This document shows positions 9,477 to 18,196 of a stretch of DNA of 64,000 bases, piece by piece. The notes below the pieces were generated by a model. It was not told the origin of the DNA and ran no database searches. It worked only from the letters and a program-made list of their open reading frames with translations. The position numbers and the translations under genes are program-made. Origin of the DNA: Bradyrhizobium erythrophlei (GTDB taxonomy: Bacteria > Pseudomonadota > Alphaproteobacteria > Rhizobiales > Xanthobacteraceae); contig NZ_LT670817.1 in NCBI RefSeq assembly GCF_900129425.1, forward strand, positions 2,108,001-2,172,000, written 5' to 3'. Every line of letters starts with the position of its first letter. The first letter of the stretch is position 1.

Positions 9477-9616
9477 AACAGCCTCGGACGAGGAATGTCC
9501 ATCATCAGCGGTCGTCGAACGGGTAATAGCAAAGCCGGTGCCGGCACTGGCATGACGGAGAAGGCAGCAGATAGATCGTCGGCCCGCATATGAGGAACGA
9601 GAAAGGGGAGTCTGCC

Positions 9617-11395
9617 ATGACTGACAGCAAAATGGCCGCGCCTTTGGATCCCGCTGTTCTGGCGGAACGATTTCAGACGCTGGCGACCAAGAGCCAGGCT
9701 GCCGCACAGGGATTTCTCGTCGACCGACCAGACGTCGCCAATATCGGCATGGGCGATCCGGCCAAGATCGGTCAAGCCTTCTTCGAGCTGACAACCAGGC
9801 TCGCGGCCGATCCACGACCGATCGCGCGCGCGCAACTCGAGCTTTGGGAGCAGAGCGTCAGCCTGTGGACGCGGACATTGCGACATCTGCTCGGCGGCGA
9901 GCCACCGCCGGTGGGCGCACCGGACAAACGCTTCAAACACCCTGAATGGGCCGAGAACGCTGTATTTAGCTATATCCGCGACAGTTATCTTCTTTCCGCT
10001 CGTGCTATCCTCTCTGCCGTCCGAGGCGTCAAGGGGCTTGATGAGGAGACATCCAGGAAGGTCGAATTCTATACGAAGCAATTCGTCGATGCGTTGGCGC
10101 CCTCCAATTTTGCAGCGACAAACCCTGAAGTGTTATCGAAGACGTTTGAGACAGGCGGTGAGAACCTGCTCAGCGGCCTGACGAATTTGCTTAACGACCT
10201 GCAGCGCGGAAAGGGCCGCCTCAGCGTTACTATGACGGATATGAATGCGTTCCGGCTCGGCGAAAATATTGCGACGACGCCGGGCAAGGTCGTTTTCCAG
10301 AACGAAATGATTCAACTCATCCAGTACACCCCGACGACAGAGCAAGTATTTCAAACGCCTCTGTTGATCATTCCACCGTGGATCAACAAATTCTACGTCC
10401 TCGATCTCCAGCCAAAGAATTCGTTCATCCGCTGGTGTGTCGAGCAGGGGCACACGGTCTTCGTGATTTCATGGATCAATCCGGACGCACGTCTGCGAGA
10501 CAAGAGCTTCGAGCACTACATGCTTGAGGGCGCCATCGCGGCGATGGCGGCAGTCGAGAAAGCCACTGGCGAGCGTGCGGTGAATTGCGTCGGATATTGT
10601 CTTGGCGGAACGCTGCTCGCATCGACGCTCGCTTATCAGGCAGCCAAAGGCGACGATCGCGTCAGGAGCGCGACCTACTTCGTCACGCTCGTCGATTTCG
10701 TGGAGTCCGGCGACATGTCGGTCTTCATCGACACCGAGCAACTTGCGGCGCTCGAAGCGCGCATGAACGAGAAGGGCTACCTTGATGCGCAGGACATGGC
10801 GACCTCATTCAACATGTTGCGCGCGAATGATCTCATCTGGTCGTTTGTCGTAGGCAACTATCTGCTCGGCAAGGAGCCGGTTCCATTTGATCTTTTGTAT
10901 TGGAATTCAGATGCGACGCGCATGCCTGCGGCAATGCACTCGTTCTACCTGCGCAACATGTATCAGGAAAATAATCTGGCCAAGCCTGGAGGCATCACTC
11001 TCGATGGCACGCCAATCGATCTGCGGAAAATCACAACGCCGTCCTTTATTCTCGGTACAAAGGAAGATCACATCGCACCCTGGAAATCCGCTTATCGGGC
11101 AACGCAATTCTATGCTGGTCCGGTTGAGTTTGTGTTGTCAGCGTCAGGCCACATGGCCGGTGTGATTAGTGCACCCGGTTCAAAATATGGCCACTGGACG
11201 AATTCGTGGAATCCCGCGACGGCCGAGGAATGGTTCAAAACTGCGACCGAGCGCCGGAGTTCGTGGTGGCCTCACTGGAACGAGTGGGTGGTGAGGTTCT
11301 CAGGTGGACAAGTTGCGGCCCGAACGGCCGGCGAGGGCTTGTCGGTCATCGAAGACGCTCCGGGATCCTATGTAAGGGTTCGCTCTGACGCATAG
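9617..11395 (+). CDS. phaC: Class I poly(R)-hydroxyalkanoic acid synthase
   Basis: This 592-residue enzyme polymerises (R)-3-hydroxyacyl-CoA into polyhydroxyalkanoate on storage granules. The lipase-like box GYCLGG holds catalytic Cys328, with the expected partners Asp484 (GTKEDHIAPW) and His512 (SASGHMAG). These positions agree closely with the Cupriavidus necator class I enzyme. The start ATG at 9617 follows AAAGGGGAGTCTGCC; an upstream in-frame ATG at 9590 is less well placed. No phaA, phaB or phasin gene is adjacent, so this is probably one of several synthase copies, as in other bradyrhizobia. Confidence 0.96.
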   Translation: MTDSKMAAPLDPAVLAERFQTLATKSQAAAQGFLVDRPDVANIGMGDPAKIGQAFFELTTRLAADPRPIARAQLELWEQSVSLWTRTLRHLLGGEPPPVGAPDKRFKHPEWAENAVFSYIRDSYLLSARAILSAVRGVKGLDEETSRKVEFYTKQFVDALAPSNFAATNPEVLSKTFETGGENLLSGLTNLLNDLQRGKGRLSVTMTDMNAFRLGENIATTPGKVVFQNEMIQLIQYTPTTEQVFQTPLLIIPPWINKFYVLDLQPKNSFIRWCVEQGHTVFVISWINPDARLRDKSFEHYMLEGAIAAMAAVEKATGERAVNCVGYCLGGTLLASTLAYQAAKGDDRVRSATYFVTLVDFVESGDMSVFIDTEQLAALEARMNEKGYLDAQDMATSFNMLRANDLIWSFVVGNYLLGKEPVPFDLLYWNSDATRMPAAMHSFYLRNMYQENNLAKPGGITLDGTPIDLRKITTPSFILGTKEDHIAPWKSAYRATQFYAGPVEFVLSASGHMAGVISAPGSKYGHWTNSWNPATAEEWFKTATERRSSWWPHWNEWVVRFSGGQVAARTAGEGLSVIEDAPGSYVRVRSDA

Positions 11396-11978
11396 GCGGA
11401 AACACCGGCCCGCGTCCATTTGAAAAAAGGACTTTCTTGGGAACGCCTGGTTTTGGAAGCCTCAAATCGCAAAATTCCCTGTTGGCAGGGAATTCGCGTG
11501 GAGACGGGGCTATCAACACTGCGTCGCCAGCCAGGCAGTCTGAGTTTGAGAGAATTTCCTTCTTTGGATGAGAAAGGCGCCAAACGCGGGCTTTTCTCGT
11601 CGGCAATAGTCTCTGGAGGCCGACTTTCGAACTTTTTGGGTCGAGAATTCCCAAAAGTCTCCGGCCGAATCCAGGAAAACTGGCGTTTTCTGAAGACTCG
11701 CCCTGGAGACCCTAGAATAAACCCACTGCATGGTAGGAGCGGCAGTGTGATTGCCACCATGGGGGTGGCCGTTGCGCTGTTTACAGGTGACGTGGTGATG
11801 TGTTGATGGTTGCAGCCGCGCTCTGTATGGCTTTGCATTCTCAACGTCGCAGCAGACGTCCGGCTGGGGGACCAATCAGAAGGTCCGGCCCATGCGCCTG
11901 AATCAGGTGACAAACCTCAGCGGGGCGTACTCTACGTATTGTCGATCGAACAAGACGCTCGCTTGAAAGGAACTCGCC
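11396..11978. other. Intergenic region with repeat-like DNA, no convincing gene
   Basis: This 583-bp gap has open frames on both strands, but none looks like a real protein and none has a convincing ribosome binding site. An 8-bp inverted repeat (AATTCCCT-GTTGGC-AGGGAATT) lies at 11473-11494. The surrounding DNA resembles, from memory, repeat sequence scattered between Bradyrhizobium genes. The last part presumably holds the promoter of the dehydratase at 11979. Confidence 0.5.
11473..11494. repeat. Inverted repeat in intergenic repeat-like DNA
   Basis: Perfect 8-bp arms AATTCCCT and AGGGAATT flank a 6-nt loop. No T-run follows, so it is not a typical intrinsic terminator. A related CTCCCTGTTTTC/TTTCCCTGTTAC pattern occurs near 63476-63510. 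Confidence 0.45.
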
Positions 11979-13847
11979 GTGACAAAATCGAAAGTCGTAA
12001 TCATAGACCGCCATCCGGGACGCTCGGCCCAAACCATCGGGGTTGCGCGAGAACTTGGCACCGATCAGGATCTGATCCATGAGCCGTCGGTTGGCGTGGT
12101 CGGCACCAAGGGCGACAGCCAGTGCTATATGGGTGTTGCGGCGAAGGTCGATGCGATCCACGCGAGCCTCAAGCGCCGCATCGGCAAAGGCGCGGGCCAG
12201 CTGAAGCTGCGCCTGGTCCAGCCGGAATATACCATCGCGACGTCAGACGGCATCCGCAACGGCACGCGCGAAATGCGGTATTCGCTGATCGGGCGTGAAG
12301 TTACTCACGATGCCCTCTGCGAACATCTGAGTGCCACCGGGCTCGCCGGCACCATCGCCGTCGTTGCCTGCGACAAGCCGCCGGTTGGCGCGTTGGCCGC
12401 CTTGCTCGAGCACAATCAACCCGCGATCATCATGTCGGATGGACCGATCCATCCCGGCACTGACCCGAACACCGGCGAGAAACTTGACATCGTCAGCGCC
12501 TATCAGGTCGCCGGCAATCCCGACGCCGAATACCGCCATCACATCGCCTGCCATGCCTGTCCCGGTTACGGCAGCTGCGGCGGCATGTTCACCTACAACA
12601 CCATGCAGACCTTCATCGGCGTCGTCGGCATGCAGCCTCTGCACATGGTGGCCCCGCCGTCCGACGATCCCCGCCGCCTCAATGAATTCCCGCACCAGTT
12701 GGTCGAGTACCTCGCGCAGATGATGGCGCGGGGCCTGAAACCGCGCGACATTGTTGTGCGCGATTCGATCCGCAACGCCGTCATCGTCGCGATGGCGATC
12801 GGCGGCTCGACCAACGTCACGCTGCATGCGCCGGAGATCGCGCGCGCCGCGGGCTACGCGGACTTCTGGAAAGAGGTCATGACCCCGGCCGAATTCAATC
12901 ATCTGTCACAGTATGTCGTTCCCGTCCTCACCGACGCCCGACCTTACGGCAAGTATTCGATGGTCGACATCGACCAGGTCGGCGGCGTGCAGGTGATCGT
13001 CCGTGAACTGCTGGAGGCCGGACTGCTCAATGGCGAAGTGATGACCTGCACCGGCGAAACGTTGGCCGAGCAGGTTAAGCGCCTCGGCACCAGGACCGCC
13101 GATGGCAAGGTGATCTATTCCGTCGCCAGGCCCTATAAGCCGACCGGTGGCCTGCGCGTTCTCGGCGGCAACCTGTCGCCGGAATTCTCGGCAATCCTGA
13201 AGCTTGCTGGTGTTGAAGGCGGGCTGGAGAACAATCTGTTCCGTGGCAAAGCGTGCGTGTTTGAAGGCGAGCAAGACCTACTTACGGCGCTCGACAAGAC
13301 ACCCGGCCGGTTCCATAACAACGACATGATCATTGTACGATACGAGGGTCCGAGCGGTGCGCCGGGTATGCCGGAGATGCTCGATCCAACCTCGCGCATT
13401 ACCACGCTGTGCCGTGAGCGGGGAATCGTGGTGGCGCTGATGACCGACGCGCGGTTCTCTGGCGGATCGGTCGGCCTTGTCATCGGCCACGTCGGCCCTG
13501 AAGCTGGCCTTGGTGGACCCATCGCCTTCGTTCAGGACGGTGACGAGATCGTCGCGGATTTAGACAAGAACGAGCTCAACTGCACGGCGCTGGTAGATCC
13601 TGCCATTCTCAAGCAGCGTAAGGCGGCCTGGGACATGGTGGTGGCGGCTAATGGCGGAGTCCACCCGAACTGTGGCGACGCCGACACTCGCCTGTTGCAC
13701 CGCGCGCGGCTGACCGCCGTGCCAGCTACACGCGGTGCCGGCTTGCACCCGAATCGTGAGGTCTGGGTACGCCAGCCGCGTGAAGCAACCCGTTCGGGCT
13801 TCGTGCCGAAGAACAAGCACCGGCCGGAGACGAAAAACGCCACTTAG
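11979..13847 (+). CDS. IlvD/Edd-family dehydratase
   Basis: A 622-residue iron-sulfur dehydratase of the dihydroxy-acid dehydratase/6-phosphogluconate dehydratase family. Cysteines at the expected cluster positions are Cys49 (DSQCYMG), Cys131 (CDKPPVG) and Cys200 (GYGSCGGM). Other landmarks are TSDGIRNGTREMRYSL and the C-terminal RFSGGSVG. The N-terminus differs from standard IlvD, so a sugar-acid dehydratase is as likely as a role in branched-chain amino acid synthesis. GTG is the start, preceded by GAAAGGAACTCGCC. It stands alone between repeat-like DNA and a small hypothetical gene, though the sugar-acid-type operon lies nearby. Confidence 0.88.
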   Translation: MTKSKVVIIDRHPGRSAQTIGVARELGTDQDLIHEPSVGVVGTKGDSQCYMGVAAKVDAIHASLKRRIGKGAGQLKLRLVQPEYTIATSDGIRNGTREMRYSLIGREVTHDALCEHLSATGLAGTIAVVACDKPPVGALAALLEHNQPAIIMSDGPIHPGTDPNTGEKLDIVSAYQVAGNPDAEYRHHIACHACPGYGSCGGMFTYNTMQTFIGVVGMQPLHMVAPPSDDPRRLNEFPHQLVEYLAQMMARGLKPRDIVVRDSIRNAVIVAMAIGGSTNVTLHAPEIARAAGYADFWKEVMTPAEFNHLSQYVVPVLTDARPYGKYSMVDIDQVGGVQVIVRELLEAGLLNGEVMTCTGETLAEQVKRLGTRTADGKVIYSVARPYKPTGGLRVLGGNLSPEFSAILKLAGVEGGLENNLFRGKACVFEGEQDLLTALDKTPGRFHNNDMIIVRYEGPSGAPGMPEMLDPTSRITTLCRERGIVVALMTDARFSGGSVGLVIGHVGPEAGLGGPIAFVQDGDEIVADLDKNELNCTALVDPAILKQRKAAWDMVVAANGGVHPNCGDADTRLLHRARLTAVPATRGAGLHPNREVWVRQPREATRSGFVPKNKHRPETKNAT

Positions 13848-14027
13848 AAAGCCACCGATCGGCGAGGTGGGGGCCGGGTTGGCAAGAAGCTCGCGGCCAT
13901 CTCGTCGGGGAAGATAGTACCCCGAGCGTGGCATCGGGGATGCGGGGGACGTGATAGTGAATAGTCCGTCCTTGGCGGCGGACGTACCGTCGATCCTGAT
14001 GGATGTCTGTTAGCGGGGAGGGCGGAC

Positions 14028-14081
14028 ATGAGCAAACCCGCTGCCACCTACGACAGTGAACCTTGCGGATCTCGAATCTGA
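14028..14081 (+). CDS. Possible 17-residue leader ORF
   Basis: An ATG at 14028 preceded by GGGGAGGGCGGAC starts a 17-codon frame whose TGA overlaps the ATG of the next gene (TGATG at 14079-14083). The ribosome binding site here is much better than the one directly before the next gene. It may be a translational coupling leader, or a sign that the next gene is read from here with a frameshift. The peptide itself is not recognisable. Confidence 0.3.
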   Translation: MSKPAATYDSEPCGSRI

Positions 14082-14419
14082 TGGACGAAGACAACCCGAT
14101 CGACGAGATTTCACGGATCGAAGCGCAGCTTGAGGAGCTTGCCGAGGTCTCCGAGCGATGCCGAAAGATTATATTGGTTTCCAAGGCGGCAATCGCCGGC
14201 GGCGTCGCATTGCCGCTCTTTATGGTGCTCGGCCTATTCGGATCCAATCAGGTCGCCGCCGTCGGATCGATTGCCGTTGTGCTAGGCGGAATCGTGTCGC
14301 TCGGATCGAACGTCAGTACGTTGCGACAGACGATGGCCGCCATGAGGGCCGCCGAAGTGCTCCGTTCGGATCTGATCAGCAGGATCGACCTTCGAGTGGT
14401 TGGTGACAGGAGATTATGA
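14081..14419 (+). CDS. Hypothetical small membrane protein
   Basis: A 112-residue protein of unknown function. An acidic, probably coiled-coil N-terminus ([22 protein letters not shown]) is followed by two hydrophobic segments (about residues 44-60 and 63-80) and a basic-acidic C-terminal helix. This suggests a small inner-membrane protein with both ends in the cytoplasm. ATG 14081 is chosen; a TTG at 14063 is possible but has no ribosome binding site. Similar short proteins occur in bradyrhizobia as far as I recall, without known function. Confidence 0.6.
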   Translation: MDEDNPIDEISRIEAQLEELAEVSERCRKIILVSKAAIAGGVALPLFMVLGLFGSNQVAAVGSIAVVLGGIVSLGSNVSTLRQTMAAMRAAEVLRSDLISRIDLRVVGDRRL

Positions 14420-14580
14420 AACGGATTTGACGTAGCGTGCGGGGAAGAACATCCCGCATCGGGCGGGGGCATGCGGCGCAAGCCGATGACTGTTTTTGAG
14501 GGGTAAGAACTGACAAGGGCACGTCGCCAGCCGGTGGCCACAAATGACCCAAACTCGGCATCGCACACGGAGAAGGCACG

Positions 14581-14721
14581 CTATTTTTTGTTGAAGTGGA
14601 TGATTCCATCCCAGGCGTCGGCCGGGGGCTCCAGTACAGACCCGACGACGCGGCCTAGTCTAGACCCAGCCCGGACCTTGTATTCGACCACGCTCCCGCC
14701 GGCCACGCGCGATATCTTCAC
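14581..14721 (-). CDS. Small ORF (46 residues) coupled to the ATP-grasp gene
   Basis: A GTG at 14721, two bases after the ATP-grasp stop, opens a 46-codon frame. The GAGG within the last codons of the ATP-grasp gene is a suitable ribosome binding site. The product is basic, contains AGGSVVEYKVRAGSRLGRVV and ends HFNKK. No family was recognised. Its position at the end of the PqqD/HprK/ATP-grasp operon makes it a candidate small partner or substrate, but it could be chance. Confidence 0.4.
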   Translation of the reverse strand: MKISRVAGGSVVEYKVRAGSRLGRVVGSVLEPPADAWDGIIHFNKK

Positions 14722-14723
14722 AA

Positions 14724-15665
14724 TTATTGAGCCTCGGCCCGTGTGCGCTCGACCAGAACGCGCGCGATCGTCCGGAAGGCATCGAATTCCGCGGCCAGAT
14801 CGCTGATGCCCAGCGAGTCTTTGTAGCTGCCGCAGCTTTCGCTCGAAAACATCCACGTGCCGCCGCCAGGGTTCACCTCGAGCAAAAAGAGCCGTCCGGT
14901 GACTTTTTCACGCACGATGTCGCAAGCTTGCAGCGCGACCTCGGGCATCGCGCGATGGGCATCCGCGGCGAGCTTCAGCAAGTCCGGTTCGCGGGTAGTG
15001 AAGGTGATGCGATCCGGCGGTGCCGGGAGGTATTCGTGCTGCTCAAAGACATCCTTTGCCGGATCCAGATTCAGCAGTTTGGTCGACTGGCGGCAATAGG
15101 TGAAGATCGGCTCGCCGAATATCGTGAGGACCCGGCAGGACATCGGGTATCCACAGTCAATAAATTTCTGCGCGAACATCGGCGCCTGCCGCCCCGGGTG
15201 CCATTCCGGAAACTCGGCGGGAGCCCGATAGCGCAGCGTTGATGTTCGATACAGCTCAATGCCCTGCCCGAAGGAAGCGAACGAGTAGGATGGCTTCACC
15301 AGGACCAAGGGGCCGTAGTCGTCGGCAGACAATCGCGTGTCCGGACCGATGACCTCGAAAGCCGGAATCGGCAGTCCAGCCGCCGCCAGCCGGCGCATTT
15401 CGTCAATCTTGGACATCGGCGTGCCTGCATACAGTTTGCCACGAGCAGGTTTGAAACTCAAAAGCCGGATCGGAGAGAAGATCAGGGTTGGCCGCGAGGC
15501 AGCGCGCTTGCGGGTGATCGAGGAGGGGATATCGTTTGACGCAATGAATACGGCGATATCCGGCGCAAGAGACTCGACGTGATTCTTGATCATTTCGAAG
15601 TCGGCGCGGTCCTGCCATCGATTGCTGTGTACCAGAACGAGATTCTTTTCCGTAACGGATGCCAT
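14724..15665 (-). CDS. ATP-grasp domain protein
   Basis: A 313-residue protein with an ATP-grasp-like fold: a possible ATP-binding lysine strand in LVLVKPSYSFASFGQGIELY, and the Mg-binding end in LFLLEVNPGGGTW, where Glu and Asn are the expected metal ligands. ATP-grasp enzymes ligate a carboxylate to an amine or thiol and include peptide macrocyclases of graspetide pathways. Here it lies 10 bp behind a GT2-TPR gene and in one operon with PqqD-like and HprK-like genes, which suggests a peptide or cell-surface modification role. The substrate cannot be told from sequence. The start is ATG at 15665. Confidence 0.8.
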   Translation of the reverse strand: MASVTEKNLVLVHSNRWQDRADFEMIKNHVESLAPDIAVFIASNDIPSSITRKRAASRPTLIFSPIRLLSFKPARGKLYAGTPMSKIDEMRRLAAAGLPIPAFEVIGPDTRLSADDYGPLVLVKPSYSFASFGQGIELYRTSTLRYRAPAEFPEWHPGRQAPMFAQKFIDCGYPMSCRVLTIFGEPIFTYCRQSTKLLNLDPAKDVFEQHEYLPAPPDRITFTTREPDLLKLAADAHRAMPEVALQACDIVREKVTGRLFLLEVNPGGGTWMFSSESCGSYKDSLGISDLAAEFDAFRTIARVLVERTRAEAQ

Positions 15666-15675
15666 GACACGATTC

Positions 15676-16785
15676 TCAGGCCTTAAGCCTCTGTTGCTGC
15701 AGCAAGGCTGCGCGCGCCTTGATGCGGTATGAGACGTTGTCCGGTGCGGCAGCGGCAGCCCTCAAGAAATGTCTCGAAGCCTCGGCGAACAGACCAAGCC
15801 GAAAGGCGGCAACGCCGGCGAGATCATTGGCAAATTCCTCGAATATGCGCTGATCGAATGCCAAAAGTCCGTCGGACAACGCGTCGGTATCTACGGAGAG
15901 CAAATCTTCCGCAATTCGCCACGCCGTTTCGAATTCGCCCGCATTGAGTCTATCGCGCGCCGCGATGAACCAAAGCGCGTGGTCGTCAGGAACCGCAGCG
16001 AGCCCTTCAGCGATCAACGCCGACGGGTCCTGCCCGCGCTCCAGATAAGTACGGGCGAGGAATTGGAAAATCATGCTGGCGTTGGCCCGCTGCTTTTCGG
16101 AAGGACGTTGCTGCGCGGCCTGCACACCCTGGCGTGCGACCGCTAGAGCTTCGTCGACCCGGCCGATGGCTGCCAGGGATTCGGCAAGATGGTACCAATA
16201 GTAAACCCGGTTCGGATCGTCTTCGATGGCCTGCCGCAGAAGAGGAATGTTGCGGGCTGCCTTGTGCGCCTGATCGCCCTCATAACCCAGATGATCCAGG
16301 CCGATCGCCGTCCGTGCGATCGAAAGCCTATCGCGTTCGGGGATACGATCGATCGCCGGCAAGATGGACTCATGGATCTTGCCGGAAAATCTCAGGCGGG
16401 TGTCGCGGCGGAAAAGCCTTGGCTCCCGGTAGCTGGTATAATTGAGCTTCGGCTTGAACCGTACATATGCTGCAATCGCGTCGGGATCGAGAAATTCGGC
16501 AACGGGGCGGTCGCCCGGCGTATGCAAGCGCTCGTCGGCATCAATGTAAAGGATCCAGTCGGCGGTAACTTCCTCGAGCCCCCGATTGCGCGCAGCCGCG
16601 AAGTCGTCGTTCCATTCGAAATGGAAAACGCGCGCGCCGAAGGTCCTGGCGATGGACAGCGTGTTGTCTACGGAACCGGTGTCAACGATGACGACATCGT
16701 CGACTTTTCCCCGCAGTGAAGAAAGACAACCCGGAAGAAACCGTTCCTCGTCGCGGACGATCATGGCCGCGGCGACAGATATCAT
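15676..16785 (-). CDS. GT2 glycosyltransferase with C-terminal TPR repeats (SunS-like architecture)
   Basis: A 369-residue protein. The N-terminal GT2 domain (about residues 1-150) has AAAMIVRDEERFLPGCL, VDTGSVDNT and the metal-binding YIDADERL. The C-terminal half is helical with TPR-like repeats (YYWYHLAESLAAIGRVDEAL, then further pairs). The same layout is found in SunS, which attaches sugar to cysteine of the peptide sublancin, and in many cytoplasmic TPR glycosyltransferases of unknown target. It lies between the small Y-x-x-P peptide gene and the ATP-grasp gene, so a peptide target is an attractive inference. Confidence 0.88.
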   Translation of the reverse strand: MISVAAAMIVRDEERFLPGCLSSLRGKVDDVVIVDTGSVDNTLSIARTFGARVFHFEWNDDFAAARNRGLEEVTADWILYIDADERLHTPGDRPVAEFLDPDAIAAYVRFKPKLNYTSYREPRLFRRDTRLRFSGKIHESILPAIDRIPERDRLSIARTAIGLDHLGYEGDQAHKAARNIPLLRQAIEDDPNRVYYWYHLAESLAAIGRVDEALAVARQGVQAAQQRPSEKQRANASMIFQFLARTYLERGQDPSALIAEGLAAVPDDHALWFIAARDRLNAGEFETAWRIAEDLLSVDTDALSDGLLAFDQRIFEEFANDLAGVAAFRLGLFAEASRHFLRAAAAAPDNVSYRIKARAALLQQQRLKA

Positions 16786-16818
16786 CCGACTTACCCGCTC
16801 GGAGCACCGATAAACGTA

Positions 16819-17031
16819 TCAGTAGCTATTGCCGGCAAGCGATACCGGCCCGGCCACCCGCGTGCCGTCGATCGGAAAGGATATGACCTTCGGTGGTTCA
16901 TATCGGGAGATTTTTCCCAAACGCTGAACCGTCTTCACCACGGATGCATCGACGCCCGCCATCGTGTCATCTGACTGCCTTGAAGCGAGGGTCTGGGACA
17001 TCAGCGTCTCCGCAATTTGCCATTCGAACAT
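16819..17031 (-). CDS. Candidate modified-peptide precursor (70 residues)
   Basis: A 70-residue protein starting at ATG 17031, 29 bp after the HprK-like gene and 33 bp before the GT2-TPR gene on the same strand. It begins MFEWQIAETLMSQ. The C-terminal third contains RYEPPKVISFPIDGTRVAG and ends SLAGNSY. The Y-x-x-P followed by a hydrophobic residue resembles the leader motif that PqqD-like proteins bind in lasso-peptide precursors (Y-x-x-P-x-L). No Cys is present. There is no lasso cyclase or transglutaminase-like protease nearby, and the tail after Thr has no Asp/Glu for a lasso ring, so it is not a lasso precursor. No strong ribosome binding site was seen. Confidence 0.5.
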   Translation of the reverse strand: MFEWQIAETLMSQTLASRQSDDTMAGVDASVVKTVQRLGKISRYEPPKVISFPIDGTRVAGPVSLAGNSY

Positions 17032-17060
17032 ACAGCTATCATAACATTGCGTTTACCGCA

Positions 17061-17945
17061 TCAAGCTGAGGCACGCAAGTTGGTGGCCTCAAGGGTCTCG
17101 ACGACGCGGCCGACGGCGCCCTCAAGAGCTCCCAACTCCAGATGAAACAGGCAGGGAGCGGCGACAATGGCGCGCAGCAGCGAAACGTGCCGCGCCGTGA
17201 GGGGTAAGGCCGAGGAGAAAAGCTGCAGAGCGCGGCCAAAGGCTTCGTCTGAACTGGTGCGGCGTATCGCGGAAAGCACCGAATCGACGTTTTCGAGAAA
17301 GAAGACCGCGTCGACTTTGCCCGCGGCAATGCTCCATTCTCGTCCCCATCGCCTCGGATCGACGGCAAAAAACGCTTCCAGACCATCGACCGCAAGCGAC
17401 GGGGCCCCGTCGAGCTGATGCGCAAGGCAAGAGTGGCGCCACACCAGCGACTGCGGGACCCGCAGGGTCCGCGGATGAGCGGCAACTCCGTCCGACCTGA
17501 TAAAAACTCGCGCGTCCCCCTCAAACGCCCACCCCGCTGACAGCAGCCCTAATGCGAGCGTCGTTTTGCCGGATTTTCGTCCTCCGGTGAACAGGACGCG
17601 TTGGCCGCCGGGCGACACCAGCAGTGCAGCAGGCAGGCTGACCGCATCAGCTTCGTCGGCGCGGGCGCAGTACTCGACAAAGTAATCGAGGTGCTCGGTG
17701 ACGTAGCGAAGAGTGCCTTCCAGGCCGCGTCCAAAAGGCAATCGCGCTCTGAAAAATTCCTGATTACGTTCGATGTTCACGATCTGCGGCGCAACGGCAG
17801 CGCCATCGATCACGGGACTAGCCTCAACATACCGCAAAAGCGATGCTTCGGGCTGCCCCGCGATCCGAAATTCGCGCCGGAGGGTTCGGACTACAATATC
17901 CCGCACGTTTCGATCAAACCTTCGGAGAGAAGCGAAGCCAGGCAA
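17061..17945 (-). CDS. HprK-related kinase
   Basis: A 294-residue protein related to HPr kinase/phosphorylase. The P-loop is GGRKSGKTT (residues about 121-129), followed by a GWAFEGDARVFI strand that matches the second acidic motif region of the family. The N-terminal HprK domain is missing, as in HprK-related proteins found with PqqD-like partners and in some lasso-peptide clusters, where the kinase phosphorylates the peptide. No HPr protein is encoded nearby. If ATG 17945 is used, the gene overlaps the PqqD-like gene by 55 bp; an in-frame GTG at 17906 would reduce the overlap to 16 bp. Confidence 0.85.
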   Translation of the reverse strand: MPGFASLRRFDRNVRDIVVRTLRREFRIAGQPEASLLRYVEASPVIDGAAVAPQIVNIERNQEFFRARLPFGRGLEGTLRYVTEHLDYFVEYCARADEADAVSLPAALLVSPGGQRVLFTGGRKSGKTTLALGLLSAGWAFEGDARVFIRSDGVAAHPRTLRVPQSLVWRHSCLAHQLDGAPSLAVDGLEAFFAVDPRRWGREWSIAAGKVDAVFFLENVDSVLSAIRRTSSDEAFGRALQLFSSALPLTARHVSLLRAIVAAPCLFHLELGALEGAVGRVVETLEATNLRASA

Positions 17946-18172
17946 TCTCGGACCGGATCGATCGGCGTTTGCGGCAGGCTGAACGTCCGTTCGATCACTT
18001 CCGCGATTTCGAGCGCGGTCAGAACGCCGGTACAGAGTTCCAGAACGATGGCCGCGGTCGGATTGAGAAAATGGACGCGGTCTTTGGCCTTGTTATAGAC
18101 GATGTAGCCGTCCACCACTTCGTCTTGATCGAAGCCCCCGGTCTTGCGGTAGCGATCGTCTTCTCCAACCAT
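17891..18172 (-). CDS. PqqD-family peptide chaperone
   Basis: A 93-residue protein with the PqqD fold, which acts as the precursor-recognition element for modified peptides. Visible signature: a VVDGYIVYNKAKDRVHFLN strand pair, then PTAAIVLELCTG and the helical end with LLSEGLIE. The start ATG at 18172 is chosen because AAGGAG lies 8 bp upstream; a TTG at 18190 is less likely. It is transcribed directly before the HprK-like gene and after the GT4 gene. A pairing of PqqD-like and HprK-related proteins is known from database family descriptions (HPr-rel-A type) but the function is not established. Confidence 0.87.
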   Translation of the reverse strand: MVGEDDRYRKTGGFDQDEVVDGYIVYNKAKDRVHFLNPTAAIVLELCTGVLTALEIAEVIERTFSLPQTPIDPVRDCLASLLSEGLIETCGIL

Positions 18173-18196
18173 GCAATGCGCTCCTTCCAAGGCTCC

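Noticed and set aside
11420..11806. 128-residue open frame downstream of phaC
   Set aside because: Composition and frame overlap on both strands fit repeat DNA, and there is no ribosome binding site.
16819..17031. Lasso-peptide precursor
   Set aside because: No asparagine-synthetase-like cyclase or transglutaminase-like protease in the cluster, and no Asp/Glu at ring positions after the Thr.
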